Source: Frigoribacterium sp. Leaf186 (GTDB lineage: Bacteria; Actinomycetota; Actinomycetes; Actinomycetales; Microbacteriaceae). From it: DNA of 56,106 nucleotides. The DNA lies in contig NZ_LMPQ01000001.1 in the NCBI RefSeq assembly GCF_001423905.1, forward strand, positions 810,189 through 866,294, written 5' to 3'. The stretch's first letter is position 1. Each line of letters starts with the position of its first letter. The notes under the pieces were generated by a model. It worked only from the letters and a program-made list of their open reading frames with translations, ran no database searches and had not been told where the DNA came from. This document shows, in pieces, positions 32,293 through 40,164 of this stretch. A program made the translations under genes and the position numbers.

Positions 32293-33596
32293 GTTCGGGC
32301 TTCGACCGCAGCCGTGACCCCCTCCGCCGGTACCTGTCGGCCTGGATCGGCTTCTCGGCCGGTGGGCACTTCTCCCAGGCGCTGTCGGTGGCGATCGTGC
32401 TCTACGCGTTCTCGACGCAGTCCGTCAGGGCCCTCATGGGCTGGCCCGGGTCCCTCGCCGTCCTGGGCACCCTGGTCGTCCTCGCGGCCCTGTCGCTCGT
32501 CGGCGGCCGGCACCACATCGAGTGGCACGGCATCCTTCCCGTGTCGCTCATCGCCTTGTTCGGCTTCATGGGCCTCAGCGTCTTCTGGAGCGAGTACACC
32601 TGGGTCTCGATCGGCGGGGTCGCCTACGCCGTCGGGTTCGGCGCCCTGGGGCTCTACCTCGCCCTGGGACGCGACCTCGTGCAGGTGGTCCGCGCGTTCG
32701 GTGACGCGCTGCGCATCCTGCTCGTCGCGTCGCTGTCGCTCGAGGTGCTCAGCGGCCTGCTGATCGACCAGCCGATCGCGTTCCTCGGCATCCAGGGCAA
32801 CCTCGCCGCCGGCGGACCGATCCAGGGCATCTCGGGCACCCGCAACTACCTGGGGTTCCTCGCGACGCTGGCGATCATCACCTTCGCCGTCGAGTTCCTC
32901 ACCCGGTCGGTCCCGAGGCGGCAGGCCGTGGCCTCCGGCGTGCTCGCGCTGGCGGCGCTGGTCTTCGCCCGCTCACCCGCGACGGCGATCGCCGTCATCG
33001 TCCTGATCGTGGCGGGCGTGGCGCTCAACGCCCTCCGCCGGGCCCCCGAGTCGCGGCGGCCGCTCATGCAGTCGGTCTTCGCGGTGATCGTGGTGCTGGG
33101 GGGCGCCTTGGCCTACGCGGGTCGGTCGCGCCTCCTCGACGCGGTCGACGCGACGAACGACCTCTCGGTGCGGTCGCTGCTCTGGGCGCGCATCCGCGAG
33201 CTGGCGGCGGTGCACGACATCGTCGGCTGGGGGTTCGTCGGCCAGTGGCCGACCGAGATCTTCCCGTACTCGACGATCATCGCCCCGAGCGGACGCCCGC
33301 ACGAGACCGGGCTCAACGCGTTCTTCGACATCTGGCTGCAGCTCGGGCTCGTCGGGGGGCTCTTGCTCGTCGTGGCCGGCACCTTGGCGTTCGTGCGCAG
33401 CTGGATCACGGCGTCGGGTCACCCCATCGTGGCCTACGTCTGGCCGGCCCTCGTGCTCGTGCTGATCGGAGTGACCGCCTTCGCCGAGAGCTTCGTGCTG
33501 TTCGAGGGCGGTCTGATGACCTTCGTCGCCATCGCCACCATCGCCGCCCGCAAGCGGTCGTGGCGGTCACGGTTGCCCCGATCGGCACGACCGTAG
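32289..33596 (+). CDS. O-antigen-ligase-family membrane protein, second copy
   Basis: This 435-residue paralogue of the preceding gene has the same ligase-like region: H-D-I-V-G-W-G-F-V-G-Q-W, then H-E-T-G-L-N-A-F-F-D-I-W-L-Q-L-G-L-V-G. Overall identity by eye is limited, so the duplication is old or the proteins have different roles. The GTG start overlaps the previous stop in GTGA, showing one operon. The stop codon is followed at once by an inverted copy of the 14-base motif. Confidence 0.82.
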   Translation: MSSGFDRSRDPLRRYLSAWIGFSAGGHFSQALSVAIVLYAFSTQSVRALMGWPGSLAVLGTLVVLAALSLVGGRHHIEWHGILPVSLIALFGFMGLSVFWSEYTWVSIGGVAYAVGFGALGLYLALGRDLVQVVRAFGDALRILLVASLSLEVLSGLLIDQPIAFLGIQGNLAAGGPIQGISGTRNYLGFLATLAIITFAVEFLTRSVPRRQAVASGVLALAALVFARSPATAIAVIVLIVAGVALNALRRAPESRRPLMQSVFAVIVVLGGALAYAGRSRLLDAVDATNDLSVRSLLWARIRELAAVHDIVGWGFVGQWPTEIFPYSTIIAPSGRPHETGLNAFFDIWLQLGLVGGLLLVVAGTLAFVRSWITASGHPIVAYVWPALVLVLIGVTAFAESFVLFEGGLMTFVAIATIAARKRSWRSRLPRSARP

Positions 33597-33662
33597 GAGG
33601 CGCGGGTCGGGTGGTCGACCCCTGGGCCCGTCGGTCGGCGGTCGCGTCGACCACCGCGCCTC
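33595..33662. terminator. Inverted-repeat terminator between converging genes, built on the 14-base motif
   Basis: AGGAGGCGCGGGTC (33595-33608) starts the left arm. GAGGCGCG at 33597-33604 pairs with 33655-33662, and GTGGTCGAC at 33611-33619 pairs with 33646-33654, with a six-base bulge. The stem joins the stop regions of the ligase-type and mannose-synthase genes. Confidence 0.55.
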
Positions 33663-34485
33663 AGTCCTCGACGACCCAGCTCGGCCCGGGCCGCTTGCCG
33701 AGAAGCGTGCGCAGTCGCCGCTGGAGGCCCCACACCGTCACGCGGAGCATGGCTTCGACGACGATGGCCTGGCTCATCTTCGACTCGCCGAACTCGCGTT
33801 CTCTGAACTCGATGGGCACCTCGACCACGCGGCCGCCCCCGTCGAGGACGCGCAGGGTCATGTCGACCTGGAAGCAGTAGCCCTTCGAGTCGATGCCGGT
33901 GAGGTCCATCGCCTCGAGCGACTCACGCGTGTAGGCGCGGAACCCCGCCGTGACGTCCTTGAGGCGCAGGCCGAGGGCGAGCCGGGCGTAGAGGTTGCCG
34001 CCACGGCTGAGGACCTGGCGGGAGACCGGCCAGTTGACGACCGAACCACCGGGCACCCAGCGCGAACCGATGGCGAGGCTGGGCGACCCCGGGGCCGCGG
34101 CGGTCACCAGGGCGATCATCTCGGGCAGCTTCTCGGGCGGGTGCGAACCGTCGGCGTCCATCTCGATGACGACGTCGTACCCCCGCTCGAGTCCCCACCC
34201 GAAGCCCGCCACGTAGGCCGAGCCGAGCCCGAGCTTGCCGGTGCGGTGCACCACGCTGATGCGCTCGTCGTCGGCTGCCATCGTCTCGGCGAGCCGGCCG
34301 GTGCCGTCGGGGCTGCCGTCGTCGACCACCAGCACGTGGACGTCGGGGACCGCGGCGAACAGGCGGCCGAGGATGATGGGCAGGTTCTCGACCTCGTCGT
34401 AGGTGGGGAGGACGACGAGGCCGCCGGCGCCGGTGTGGTCCTTCGAGGGACGGGAGGAGGCGCCGGGCGTCGTGCGCTGGTCCAT
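33661..34485 (-). CDS. Polyprenol-phosphate mannose synthase-like GT2 enzyme
   Basis: This 274-residue enzyme is similar to the catalytic part of Ppm1/dolichol-phosphate mannose synthase, which makes polyprenyl-phosphate mannose from GDP-mannose. It has V-L-P-T-Y-D-E-V-E-N-L near the start, V-V-D-D-G-S-P-D-G-T, and the metal-binding stretch E-M-D-A-D-G-S. There is no C-terminal membrane domain and no fused acyltransferase. The ATG at 34485 with GGAG upstream was preferred over longer in-frame starts. It converges on the ligase genes. Confidence 0.85.
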   Translation of the reverse strand: MDQRTTPGASSRPSKDHTGAGGLVVLPTYDEVENLPIILGRLFAAVPDVHVLVVDDGSPDGTGRLAETMAADDERISVVHRTGKLGLGSAYVAGFGWGLERGYDVVIEMDADGSHPPEKLPEMIALVTAAAPGSPSLAIGSRWVPGGSVVNWPVSRQVLSRGGNLYARLALGLRLKDVTAGFRAYTRESLEAMDLTGIDSKGYCFQVDMTLRVLDGGGRVVEVPIEFREREFGESKMSQAIVVEAMLRVTVWGLQRRLRTLLGKRPGPSWVVED

Positions 34486-34631
34486 GGGGTGCTCCGTTCG
34501 TGCGAGATCGGCCTGAGCACGATCGTGACCCATCGACCTTAGACCGCCGCGGGTCGGACACCGCCGCACGTCGACCCCGACCGCCGGACTGACGCGCCGC
34601 CCGGCGGATCGATCGCGGTCGGCCGTCGAGC

Positions 34632-34637
34632 TACGAT
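34632..34637 (+). promoter_or_regulatory. Candidate -10 box, leaderless
   Basis: TACGAT lies six bases before the ATG at 34644, with no ribosome binding site, so the GT2/DUF2304 transcript would begin at the start codon. Confidence 0.4.
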
Positions 34638-34643
34638 TGGCCC

Positions 34644-35381
34644 ATGCCCACCGTTCTCGAGCAGACGCTCATCGTCATGCCCGCCTTCAACGAAGAAGCA
34701 GCAGTGGGCGACGTGGTCCGCGAGGTCCTCGCGGCCCTCCCGGGCGTGGCCTGCCTCGTCGTCAGCGACGGCTCGAAGGACGCGACGGTCGAGCGGGCCC
34801 AGAACGCCGGGGCACGAGTCCTCGAGCTGCCCTTCAACCTCGGGGTCGGCGGCGCCATGCGCGCCGGCTTCCGCTACGCCCGCCGTCAGGGCTTCCACAA
34901 CGTCGTCCAGATCGACTCCGACGGGCAGCACAACCCGACCAGCGTGCCCCGGCTGCTCGCCGAACTGGCCGACCACGACGTCGTGATCGGTGCCCGGTTC
35001 GCCGGCGAGGGCGACTACGAGGTCCGCGGTCCGCGGCGTTGGGCGATGAAGTTCCTGAGCCTGAGCCTCAGCCGCATCGCCCACACGCCGCTCACCGACA
35101 CGACCTCCGGGTACCGCGGCGCCGGACCGCGCGCCGTCGAGCTGTTCGCCGACAACTACCCCGCCGAGTACCTGGGTGACACCGTCGAGTCGCTCGTCAT
35201 CGCCGCCCGGCACGGGCTCACCATCAAACAGGTCCCCGTGTCGATGCGCCCCCGAGCGGGTGGAGTCGCCTCCCACAACCCGGCCAAGGCCGCCCTGTAC
35301 CTCGCCCGGGCGGGCATGGCCCTGGTGATCGCGTTGATTCGGCCGATCAACGCGCCGGCCGGACAGGTCGTGCCGGCATGA
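34644..35381 (+). CDS. GT2 glycosyltransferase, polyprenyl-phosphate sugar synthase type
   Basis: This 245-residue GT2 enzyme has V-M-P-A-F-N-E-E near the start, the metal site Q-I-D-S-D-G-Q-H-N, and a D-T-T-S-G-Y-R-G region like dolichyl-phosphate glucose and mannose synthases. No membrane segment is visible. It is followed by DUF2304 with a four-base overlap and then, on the opposite strand, by GtrA. This trio is typical of systems that make and flip polyprenyl-phosphate sugars. The donor sugar is unknown. Confidence 0.84.
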   Translation: MPTVLEQTLIVMPAFNEEAAVGDVVREVLAALPGVACLVVSDGSKDATVERAQNAGARVLELPFNLGVGGAMRAGFRYARRQGFHNVVQIDSDGQHNPTSVPRLLAELADHDVVIGARFAGEGDYEVRGPRRWAMKFLSLSLSRIAHTPLTDTTSGYRGAGPRAVELFADNYPAEYLGDTVESLVIAARHGLTIKQVPVSMRPRAGGVASHNPAKAALYLARAGMALVIALIRPINAPAGQVVPA

Positions 35382-35773
35382 CCGTCGCCAGCTACATCTT
35401 CAGCATCGTCGCCAGCCTGCTCGCGCTCGGGGTCGTCGTCGATCGGTTGCGCCGTCGTCGGCTCCGTGAACGGCACGCCGTGTGGTGGCTCGTCGCGGGC
35501 GTCGTCGCCCTGCTCATCAGCGTGTTCCCGCAGATCACGGCGTGGGCCGCCGACCTCGTGGGGGTCGAGCAGCCCGCGAACCTGGCCTTCTTCGCCAGCA
35601 TCGTCGTGATCTTCCTGGTCTGCGTCCAGTTCAGCGCCGAGCTCACCGACCTCGAGGACAAGGTGCGGACCCTCGCCGAGGAAGCCGCGATGAACGACCT
35701 CCGGTTGCGTGACCTCGAGGGCCGGACGGGGCCCGCGTCCGGCTCGACGGAGGCCTCCCGCCACCACGGCTGA
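35378..35773 (+). CDS. DUF2304 membrane protein
   Basis: This 131-residue protein has three hydrophobic segments (about 5-22, 34-52 and 65-86). A charged C-terminal helix follows that could form a coiled coil (about 88-115). DUF2304 proteins almost always follow GT2 genes of this kind, and they probably anchor or assist the enzyme at the membrane. It overlaps the GT2 stop codon in ATGA. Confidence 0.82.
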   Translation: MTVASYIFSIVASLLALGVVVDRLRRRRLRERHAVWWLVAGVVALLISVFPQITAWAADLVGVEQPANLAFFASIVVIFLVCVQFSAELTDLEDKVRTLAEEAAMNDLRLRDLEGRTGPASGSTEASRHHG

Positions 35774-35785
35774 GCGCGTCCCGGC

Positions 35786-35809
35786 CTCCGTGCCGGTGCC
35801 ACCACGGAG
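35786..35809. terminator. Weak hairpin between DUF2304 and GtrA genes
   Basis: A seven-base-pair stem (35786-35792 with 35803-35809) and a ten-base loop lie between converging genes. Support is limited. Confidence 0.3.
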
Positions 35810-35823
35810 CCCCGGCGGCGTCG

Positions 35824-36297
35824 TCACCGAGCGTGCGGCGCCTCGTCGACGGTGTCGCCGTCCGGTCGGACCTCGTCGGGCCGGCTGGCGTCCGCGAAGA
35901 CCCAGAACTTGTAGGCGGCGTAGTTCCACAGCGTCGTGAGGGCCGTGCTCACGAACTTCCCCACCACGTAGCCCGGGCCGAGGCGGTCGAACAGCTCGAT
36001 GACGAGGATCGTCGCGAGCGAGTTGACGAGCACCAGCACCGCGTACTTCCAGAGCGAGTGCCAGGACGACCGGTTCGACCGGAAGGTCAGGAACCTCTGC
36101 AGCACGTAGCTCACCAGGAGGCCCGCCCAGAAGGCCACGGCGCCGGCCACGCCGAGGGGCCAGCCCAGGCCGTCGCGCCCGAGGATCAGCAGGCCGAGGT
36201 CGACGACGAAGGCGATGCCGCCCACCGCGAGGTAGACGAACGGCCCGTAGAGCGCGCTGGACCGGAAGCGGGCCACGAGCGGTGCGGGGCCCGTCAC
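35824..36297 (-). CDS. GtrA-family membrane protein
   Basis: This 157-residue protein has four transmembrane helices (about 15-37, 45-66, 84-105 and 112-135) and the GtrA pattern Y-V-L-Q-R-F-L-T-F-R in the middle and N-Y-A-A-Y-K-F-W-V-F at the end. GtrA proteins are proposed to flip polyprenyl-phosphate-linked sugars across the membrane. It lies tail-to-tail with the GT2/DUF2304 pair, which would make its lipid-linked substrate. Confidence 0.86.
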   Translation of the reverse strand: MTGPAPLVARFRSSALYGPFVYLAVGGIAFVVDLGLLILGRDGLGWPLGVAGAVAFWAGLLVSYVLQRFLTFRSNRSSWHSLWKYAVLVLVNSLATILVIELFDRLGPGYVVGKFVSTALTTLWNYAAYKFWVFADASRPDEVRPDGDTVDEAPHAR

Positions 36298-36437
36298 GAG
36301 CGGACCACCGATCGGGGCGGCGCGGGACTCAGCGGCATCGGTCGAACTGCTCTCGGGTGATCGGTGGGGACGGGGTCTGGACGACGGCGGGACCGTGGCG
36401 CCCCGAAGAGGTTACCGTGCCGCCCCGGCGTCCGAGC

Positions 36438-38930
36438 TCAGACGACCCGGCAGCCGAGCGTGGTGTTCTCCCCCTTGGACGAGTCGATGCCGTAGGTGCA
36501 GACGGTCGATCCGGGCGCGGCCGTGATCGTGGTCGAGAAGCCGTGGGCGGCACCCCAGCCGGGGTAGGCCCGGGCGATGTCGCCCCGGGTCGCGCCGGCC
36601 CTGACGACTCCCGCCCCTCGTCCGTCCACGTAGACGGCGACGTCGACGGAGTCGGCCGTGTCGGGGTCGAGGGCCCAGCCCCGCAGGTCGACCGTGGCGC
36701 CCTGACGGACGGCGGAGTCGAACGACCCGACCGGGCGGGGGTCGAGGGTGTAAGACCGGCAGCCGAGGTTCGGTGATCCCTTGCCGGCGTCGTCGATCCC
36801 GTACGCGCAGACCTGGTACGTGCCGGCAGGGCGGGCGACGGTGGCAGTCCACCCTCGAGCCGAACCGTAGCCGGGATACGCGCGACCGACGTCCGAGCGG
36901 GTGCCGTCGGCGACCACCTGGGTGCCGGCGGCCCCGGCGTACACGTGGACGCCGACCGGGTCGAGCGTGTCCCTGTCGAGGGCCCAACCGGAGGCGCTGA
37001 GACCGCCGGGCGTCCTCACGACCGAATCCACGGAGCCCACGGGCAGGCCGTCGTCCATCACGATGTCCTGGCAGCCGATCAGGGCGTTCTGCCCTCCCCT
37101 GACGTTGATGCCGTAGGCACAGACCGAGTGACGGCCGGGAGACAGGGCGACGGTCGTCCGGAACCCGGTCCCGAGCTGGGCTCCGGTCGCGGCCCGGACG
37201 TCCGGGCGGGCGCCGTCGGCCTTGGTGACGCCGATCGCGCGCCCGGTCGTGCTGTCGTAGAGGTGCACGTCGATGGAGTCCTGGGTGTCGGCGTCGCGCG
37301 CCCACCCGGCCACCTCGACGCCACCGGGGACGCGACGGACGGTGTCGAGGGCCCCCTTGGGGTCGTTGCCCGGCGTGGGGGTCATGACGATCGGCGTCTT
37401 CGCGAAGGCGAGCGCTCCGCCCCCGGAGGGGTGCCGGAGGACGACCTCGACGTTGTAGGAGCCGGGTGCGCGCTGGTCGAGGGCGAACGTCACGGCGCTG
37501 CCGCCCTGGGCGACGGGGACGTTCGTGGCGATCGTCTCGAAGGGCGTCCCGGGTGCCCCCCGTCCGACCTTGACGTCGGCCACGGTGCCCGGCACCCAGG
37601 CGTCGTCGTGGAACCGCACCTGGGTCGAGCCCTGGGCGGTCGGGTCGGCCCGGAGCGCGAACGACTTCAGCCGCCAGGTGTTGCGGCCCCGGTCTTCGTT
37701 GGGGTCGAAGCGCAGGAACTCGACGGTGCGGCCCGACCAGCCCAGGCGCGGCGCGGAGGACGTCGGGTCGACCGGGTCCCCCTTCGAGAGGTCGATGTCG
37801 ATCCGGCGGGCGTTCGCGCCGGAGTAGGTGACGATGTCCTCGCCCTCCTGGAAGTTCGACGCGCCGTTGGCGATCCAGATCAGCCGGGCCACCTTGCCTC
37901 CGCCGACCGAGTCGGCCAGGGAGAAGGGGCCGTCGTACTCGAGCTCGAACGACAGGTGGTGGTACTTGTCACCGGAGAACGGCGTGACCGGGAAGACCAC
38001 CTCGGGGTCGTTGACCACCGGAGGGGCGTTCACGGCGGTCATGCCCGACGTCCCGTAGCCGGTGACCTGCGCGTTGAGGACCCGGATGCCCGACGTCCCG
38101 GAGGCGCGGGTGAAGTCGTAGGACGAACCGCGTTGGTCGGCGGCGAGGTCACGACCTTCGGCGATGCTCGGGCTGTCGACGACCGGACGCGGGAGCGCCT
38201 CGACGGAGTACGTGTCGTAGACGCCGGGAGGGAAGGCCGCGTGGGCGGTGGTCGGCGAGTAGAGGCGCATCCAGTCGACCGACACGGACATCGTCTGCGT
38301 CAGCGACTGGGTGACGCTCGGGACGACCCGGAGGTTGACCATCCGCGACGACGTCCACGGGACCTTCCCGGCCACGATCGACGTCTTGTCGAGGGCGAGG
38401 TCGTAGACCTGGTTGCCGGGTCGCAGGGGGAAGGTGATGCCGCCACCGCACTGCTCGGCCTGTTCGCCGCAGTTGAACCAGACGATCGCGCCGGTGCCGC
38501 TGCTCGGCTGGTCCATGCGGAACGACAGACGCGTGTAGCGCGAGGTGTCGATGCTCTCGGCGGTGCCGTCACGCCCGTACGAGACGGCCCCCGAGACCGA
38601 CGGGACCGGCGTGAACCAGTCACCGCCGCGGACGCCCAGCGAGAGCTTGCCCCCGGACACGGAGATCGACTGCGCCCGAGCGGCGTCGGTGTTCTGGTCG
38701 GCGGCGTTGGAGTAGTCCCAGGGGTCCTGATGGACCTCGGACGCGAAGTCCGGTGCCTCGACCTCGACCGGGACGGCCGCGTCGGCGGACGGGACCGCGT
38801 CGGGGACGAACGTGGAGACGACGGGCACGAGGAAGCCGAGGAGGAGTGCCCAGCCCGTCGTGACGGCGACCGTGCGGATGCGCACCCTGCGGCGCGCCTC
38901 CCCGGTTCGGGAGTTCGTCAAGGACGTCAT
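36438..38930 (-). CDS. Secreted wall protein with three C-terminal ~100-residue repeats
   Basis: This 830-residue protein has a signal peptide (about 1-52, cleaved near A-D-A-A), a long beta-rich central part (about 55-520) of unknown family, and three C-terminal repeats. Each repeat is 96-106 residues long. Their consensus is G-S-x-D-S, G-W-A-x-D-x-D-T, H-V-Y, R-A-Y-P-G, V-C-x-Y-G-I and G-C-R, so each could form one disulfide. The same repeat occurs four times in the protein encoded at 42284-44359. The ATG at 38930 was chosen for its signal peptide fit. Function is unknown, with a wall or glycan-binding role likely. Confidence 0.75.
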   Translation of the reverse strand: MTSLTNSRTGEARRRVRIRTVAVTTGWALLLGFLVPVVSTFVPDAVPSADAAVPVEVEAPDFASEVHQDPWDYSNAADQNTDAARAQSISVSGGKLSLGVRGGDWFTPVPSVSGAVSYGRDGTAESIDTSRYTRLSFRMDQPSSGTGAIVWFNCGEQAEQCGGGITFPLRPGNQVYDLALDKTSIVAGKVPWTSSRMVNLRVVPSVTQSLTQTMSVSVDWMRLYSPTTAHAAFPPGVYDTYSVEALPRPVVDSPSIAEGRDLAADQRGSSYDFTRASGTSGIRVLNAQVTGYGTSGMTAVNAPPVVNDPEVVFPVTPFSGDKYHHLSFELEYDGPFSLADSVGGGKVARLIWIANGASNFQEGEDIVTYSGANARRIDIDLSKGDPVDPTSSAPRLGWSGRTVEFLRFDPNEDRGRNTWRLKSFALRADPTAQGSTQVRFHDDAWVPGTVADVKVGRGAPGTPFETIATNVPVAQGGSAVTFALDQRAPGSYNVEVVLRHPSGGGALAFAKTPIVMTPTPGNDPKGALDTVRRVPGGVEVAGWARDADTQDSIDVHLYDSTTGRAIGVTKADGARPDVRAATGAQLGTGFRTTVALSPGRHSVCAYGINVRGGQNALIGCQDIVMDDGLPVGSVDSVVRTPGGLSASGWALDRDTLDPVGVHVYAGAAGTQVVADGTRSDVGRAYPGYGSARGWTATVARPAGTYQVCAYGIDDAGKGSPNLGCRSYTLDPRPVGSFDSAVRQGATVDLRGWALDPDTADSVDVAVYVDGRGAGVVRAGATRGDIARAYPGWGAAHGFSTTITAAPGSTVCTYGIDSSKGENTTLGCRVV
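36441..37355 (-). repeat. Three protein-level repeats encoded in the secreted wall protein
   Basis: Repeat units lie at 37038-37355, 36729-37037 and 36441-36728. They align with the four units in the neighbouring secreted protein but are diverged at the DNA level. Confidence 0.75.
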
Positions 38931-39044
38931 GCTGCCTCGCATCCCGGAGCGACCCCTGCCACCCCCGTCGTGGGCCAAGCCTAGCGTCCGGTCGCCCGTC
39001 CGACTGCGCCCCGGACGGGGGGCGCGCGGCGACCGGGGACAGCT

Positions 39045-40031
39045 TCAGGAGGCGTCGGCGCGCGAGCCCTCGGGGTCGAGGTGGGCCGACCCCACCCGGC
39101 GGCCCGGTGCCGAGTAGGCGAGGTACGACAGCCGGGACGTCTCGCGGCGCGCCCGGGTCACGCCGTCGAGGACCAGCCCCACCGACCAGGTGAGCACGCC
39201 GACGATGGTGAGGGACGCGGCCAGCAGGGCCGTCGGGAACCTCGGCACCAGACCGGTCTCGGCGAACTCCGCCACGACGGGCAGGCCGAGAGCGAGCGCC
39301 ACCAGCACGAAGAGGCCGCCGATGACGCCGTGGAACAGCAACGGACGCTCGTACCGGATGAGGTGACCGATGAGGTTGAGGATCTTGAACCCGTCCTTGA
39401 CCGTGTTGAGCTTGCTCTCGCTGCCCTCCGGACGGTCGCGGAAGCCCACCTCGAACTCGGTCTGCGGCAGCCGGAGCGTCGCGCTGTGGATCGTGAGCTC
39501 GGTCTCGACCTCGAACTCCCTCGACAGGGCGGGGAACGACTTGACGAAGCGCCGGGAGAAGACGCGGTAGCCGCTCAGCATGTCGGTGACGGGCAGTCCG
39601 AACAGACGACTGACCAGGCGGTTGAAGGCCTTGTTGCCCGCCTCGTGACCCGGCCGGTAGGCCGACGTGGCCTGTTCGTCCTTCCGGACCCCGAGGACGT
39701 GGTCGTACGGCCCCCGGAGCAGCGTCTCGATCATCTCGGGGGCCGCCTCGGCCTCGTAGGTGTCGTCGCCGTCGATGAGGAGGTAGACGTCCGCGTCGAT
39801 GTCGCCGAACGCGCGACGGATGACGTTGCCCTTGCCCTTGAGGTCCTCGTAGCGCACGATGGCGCCCGCCTCGCGAGCGATCTCGTCCGTGCCGTCCGTG
39901 CTGCGGTTGTCGTACACGTAGACGTGCATGCCGGGGACGGCACGTCGGAGGTCCGTGACGACCTTGGCGACCGACGCGGCCTCGTTGTGGCAGGGGACGA
40001 TGGCGGCGATGACGAGATCGTCAGGGGTCAC
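39045..40031 (-). CDS. Polyprenyl-phosphate sugar GT2 with C-terminal membrane helices
   Basis: This 328-residue protein has a GT2 domain (about 1-215, P-C-H-N-E near the start and L-I-D-G-D-D-T-Y as the metal site). Two transmembrane helices follow (about 232-253 and 268-290). This layout is that of GtrB/dolichol-phosphate sugar synthases with a membrane anchor. AAGGA precedes the GTG at 40031. It sits between two secreted repeat proteins and a large membrane protein that might use its product. Confidence 0.85.
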   Translation of the reverse strand: MTPDDLVIAAIVPCHNEAASVAKVVTDLRRAVPGMHVYVYDNRSTDGTDEIAREAGAIVRYEDLKGKGNVIRRAFGDIDADVYLLIDGDDTYEAEAAPEMIETLLRGPYDHVLGVRKDEQATSAYRPGHEAGNKAFNRLVSRLFGLPVTDMLSGYRVFSRRFVKSFPALSREFEVETELTIHSATLRLPQTEFEVGFRDRPEGSESKLNTVKDGFKILNLIGHLIRYERPLLFHGVIGGLFVLVALALGLPVVAEFAETGLVPRFPTALLAASLTIVGVLTWSVGLVLDGVTRARRETSRLSYLAYSAPGRRVGSAHLDPEGSRADAS

Positions 40032-40164
40032 GATGGGGTCCTTCGGAACGTCACGGGCGTGGAGGGCGGGGCGGTGGCTCCGCCCGGCAGAGAAGATATC
40101 AGGTCACCGCGGCTCGCCCGGCGGGCACGGCTGCCGGAGCAGGGCTGGGGCAGGGGACTCGGCA

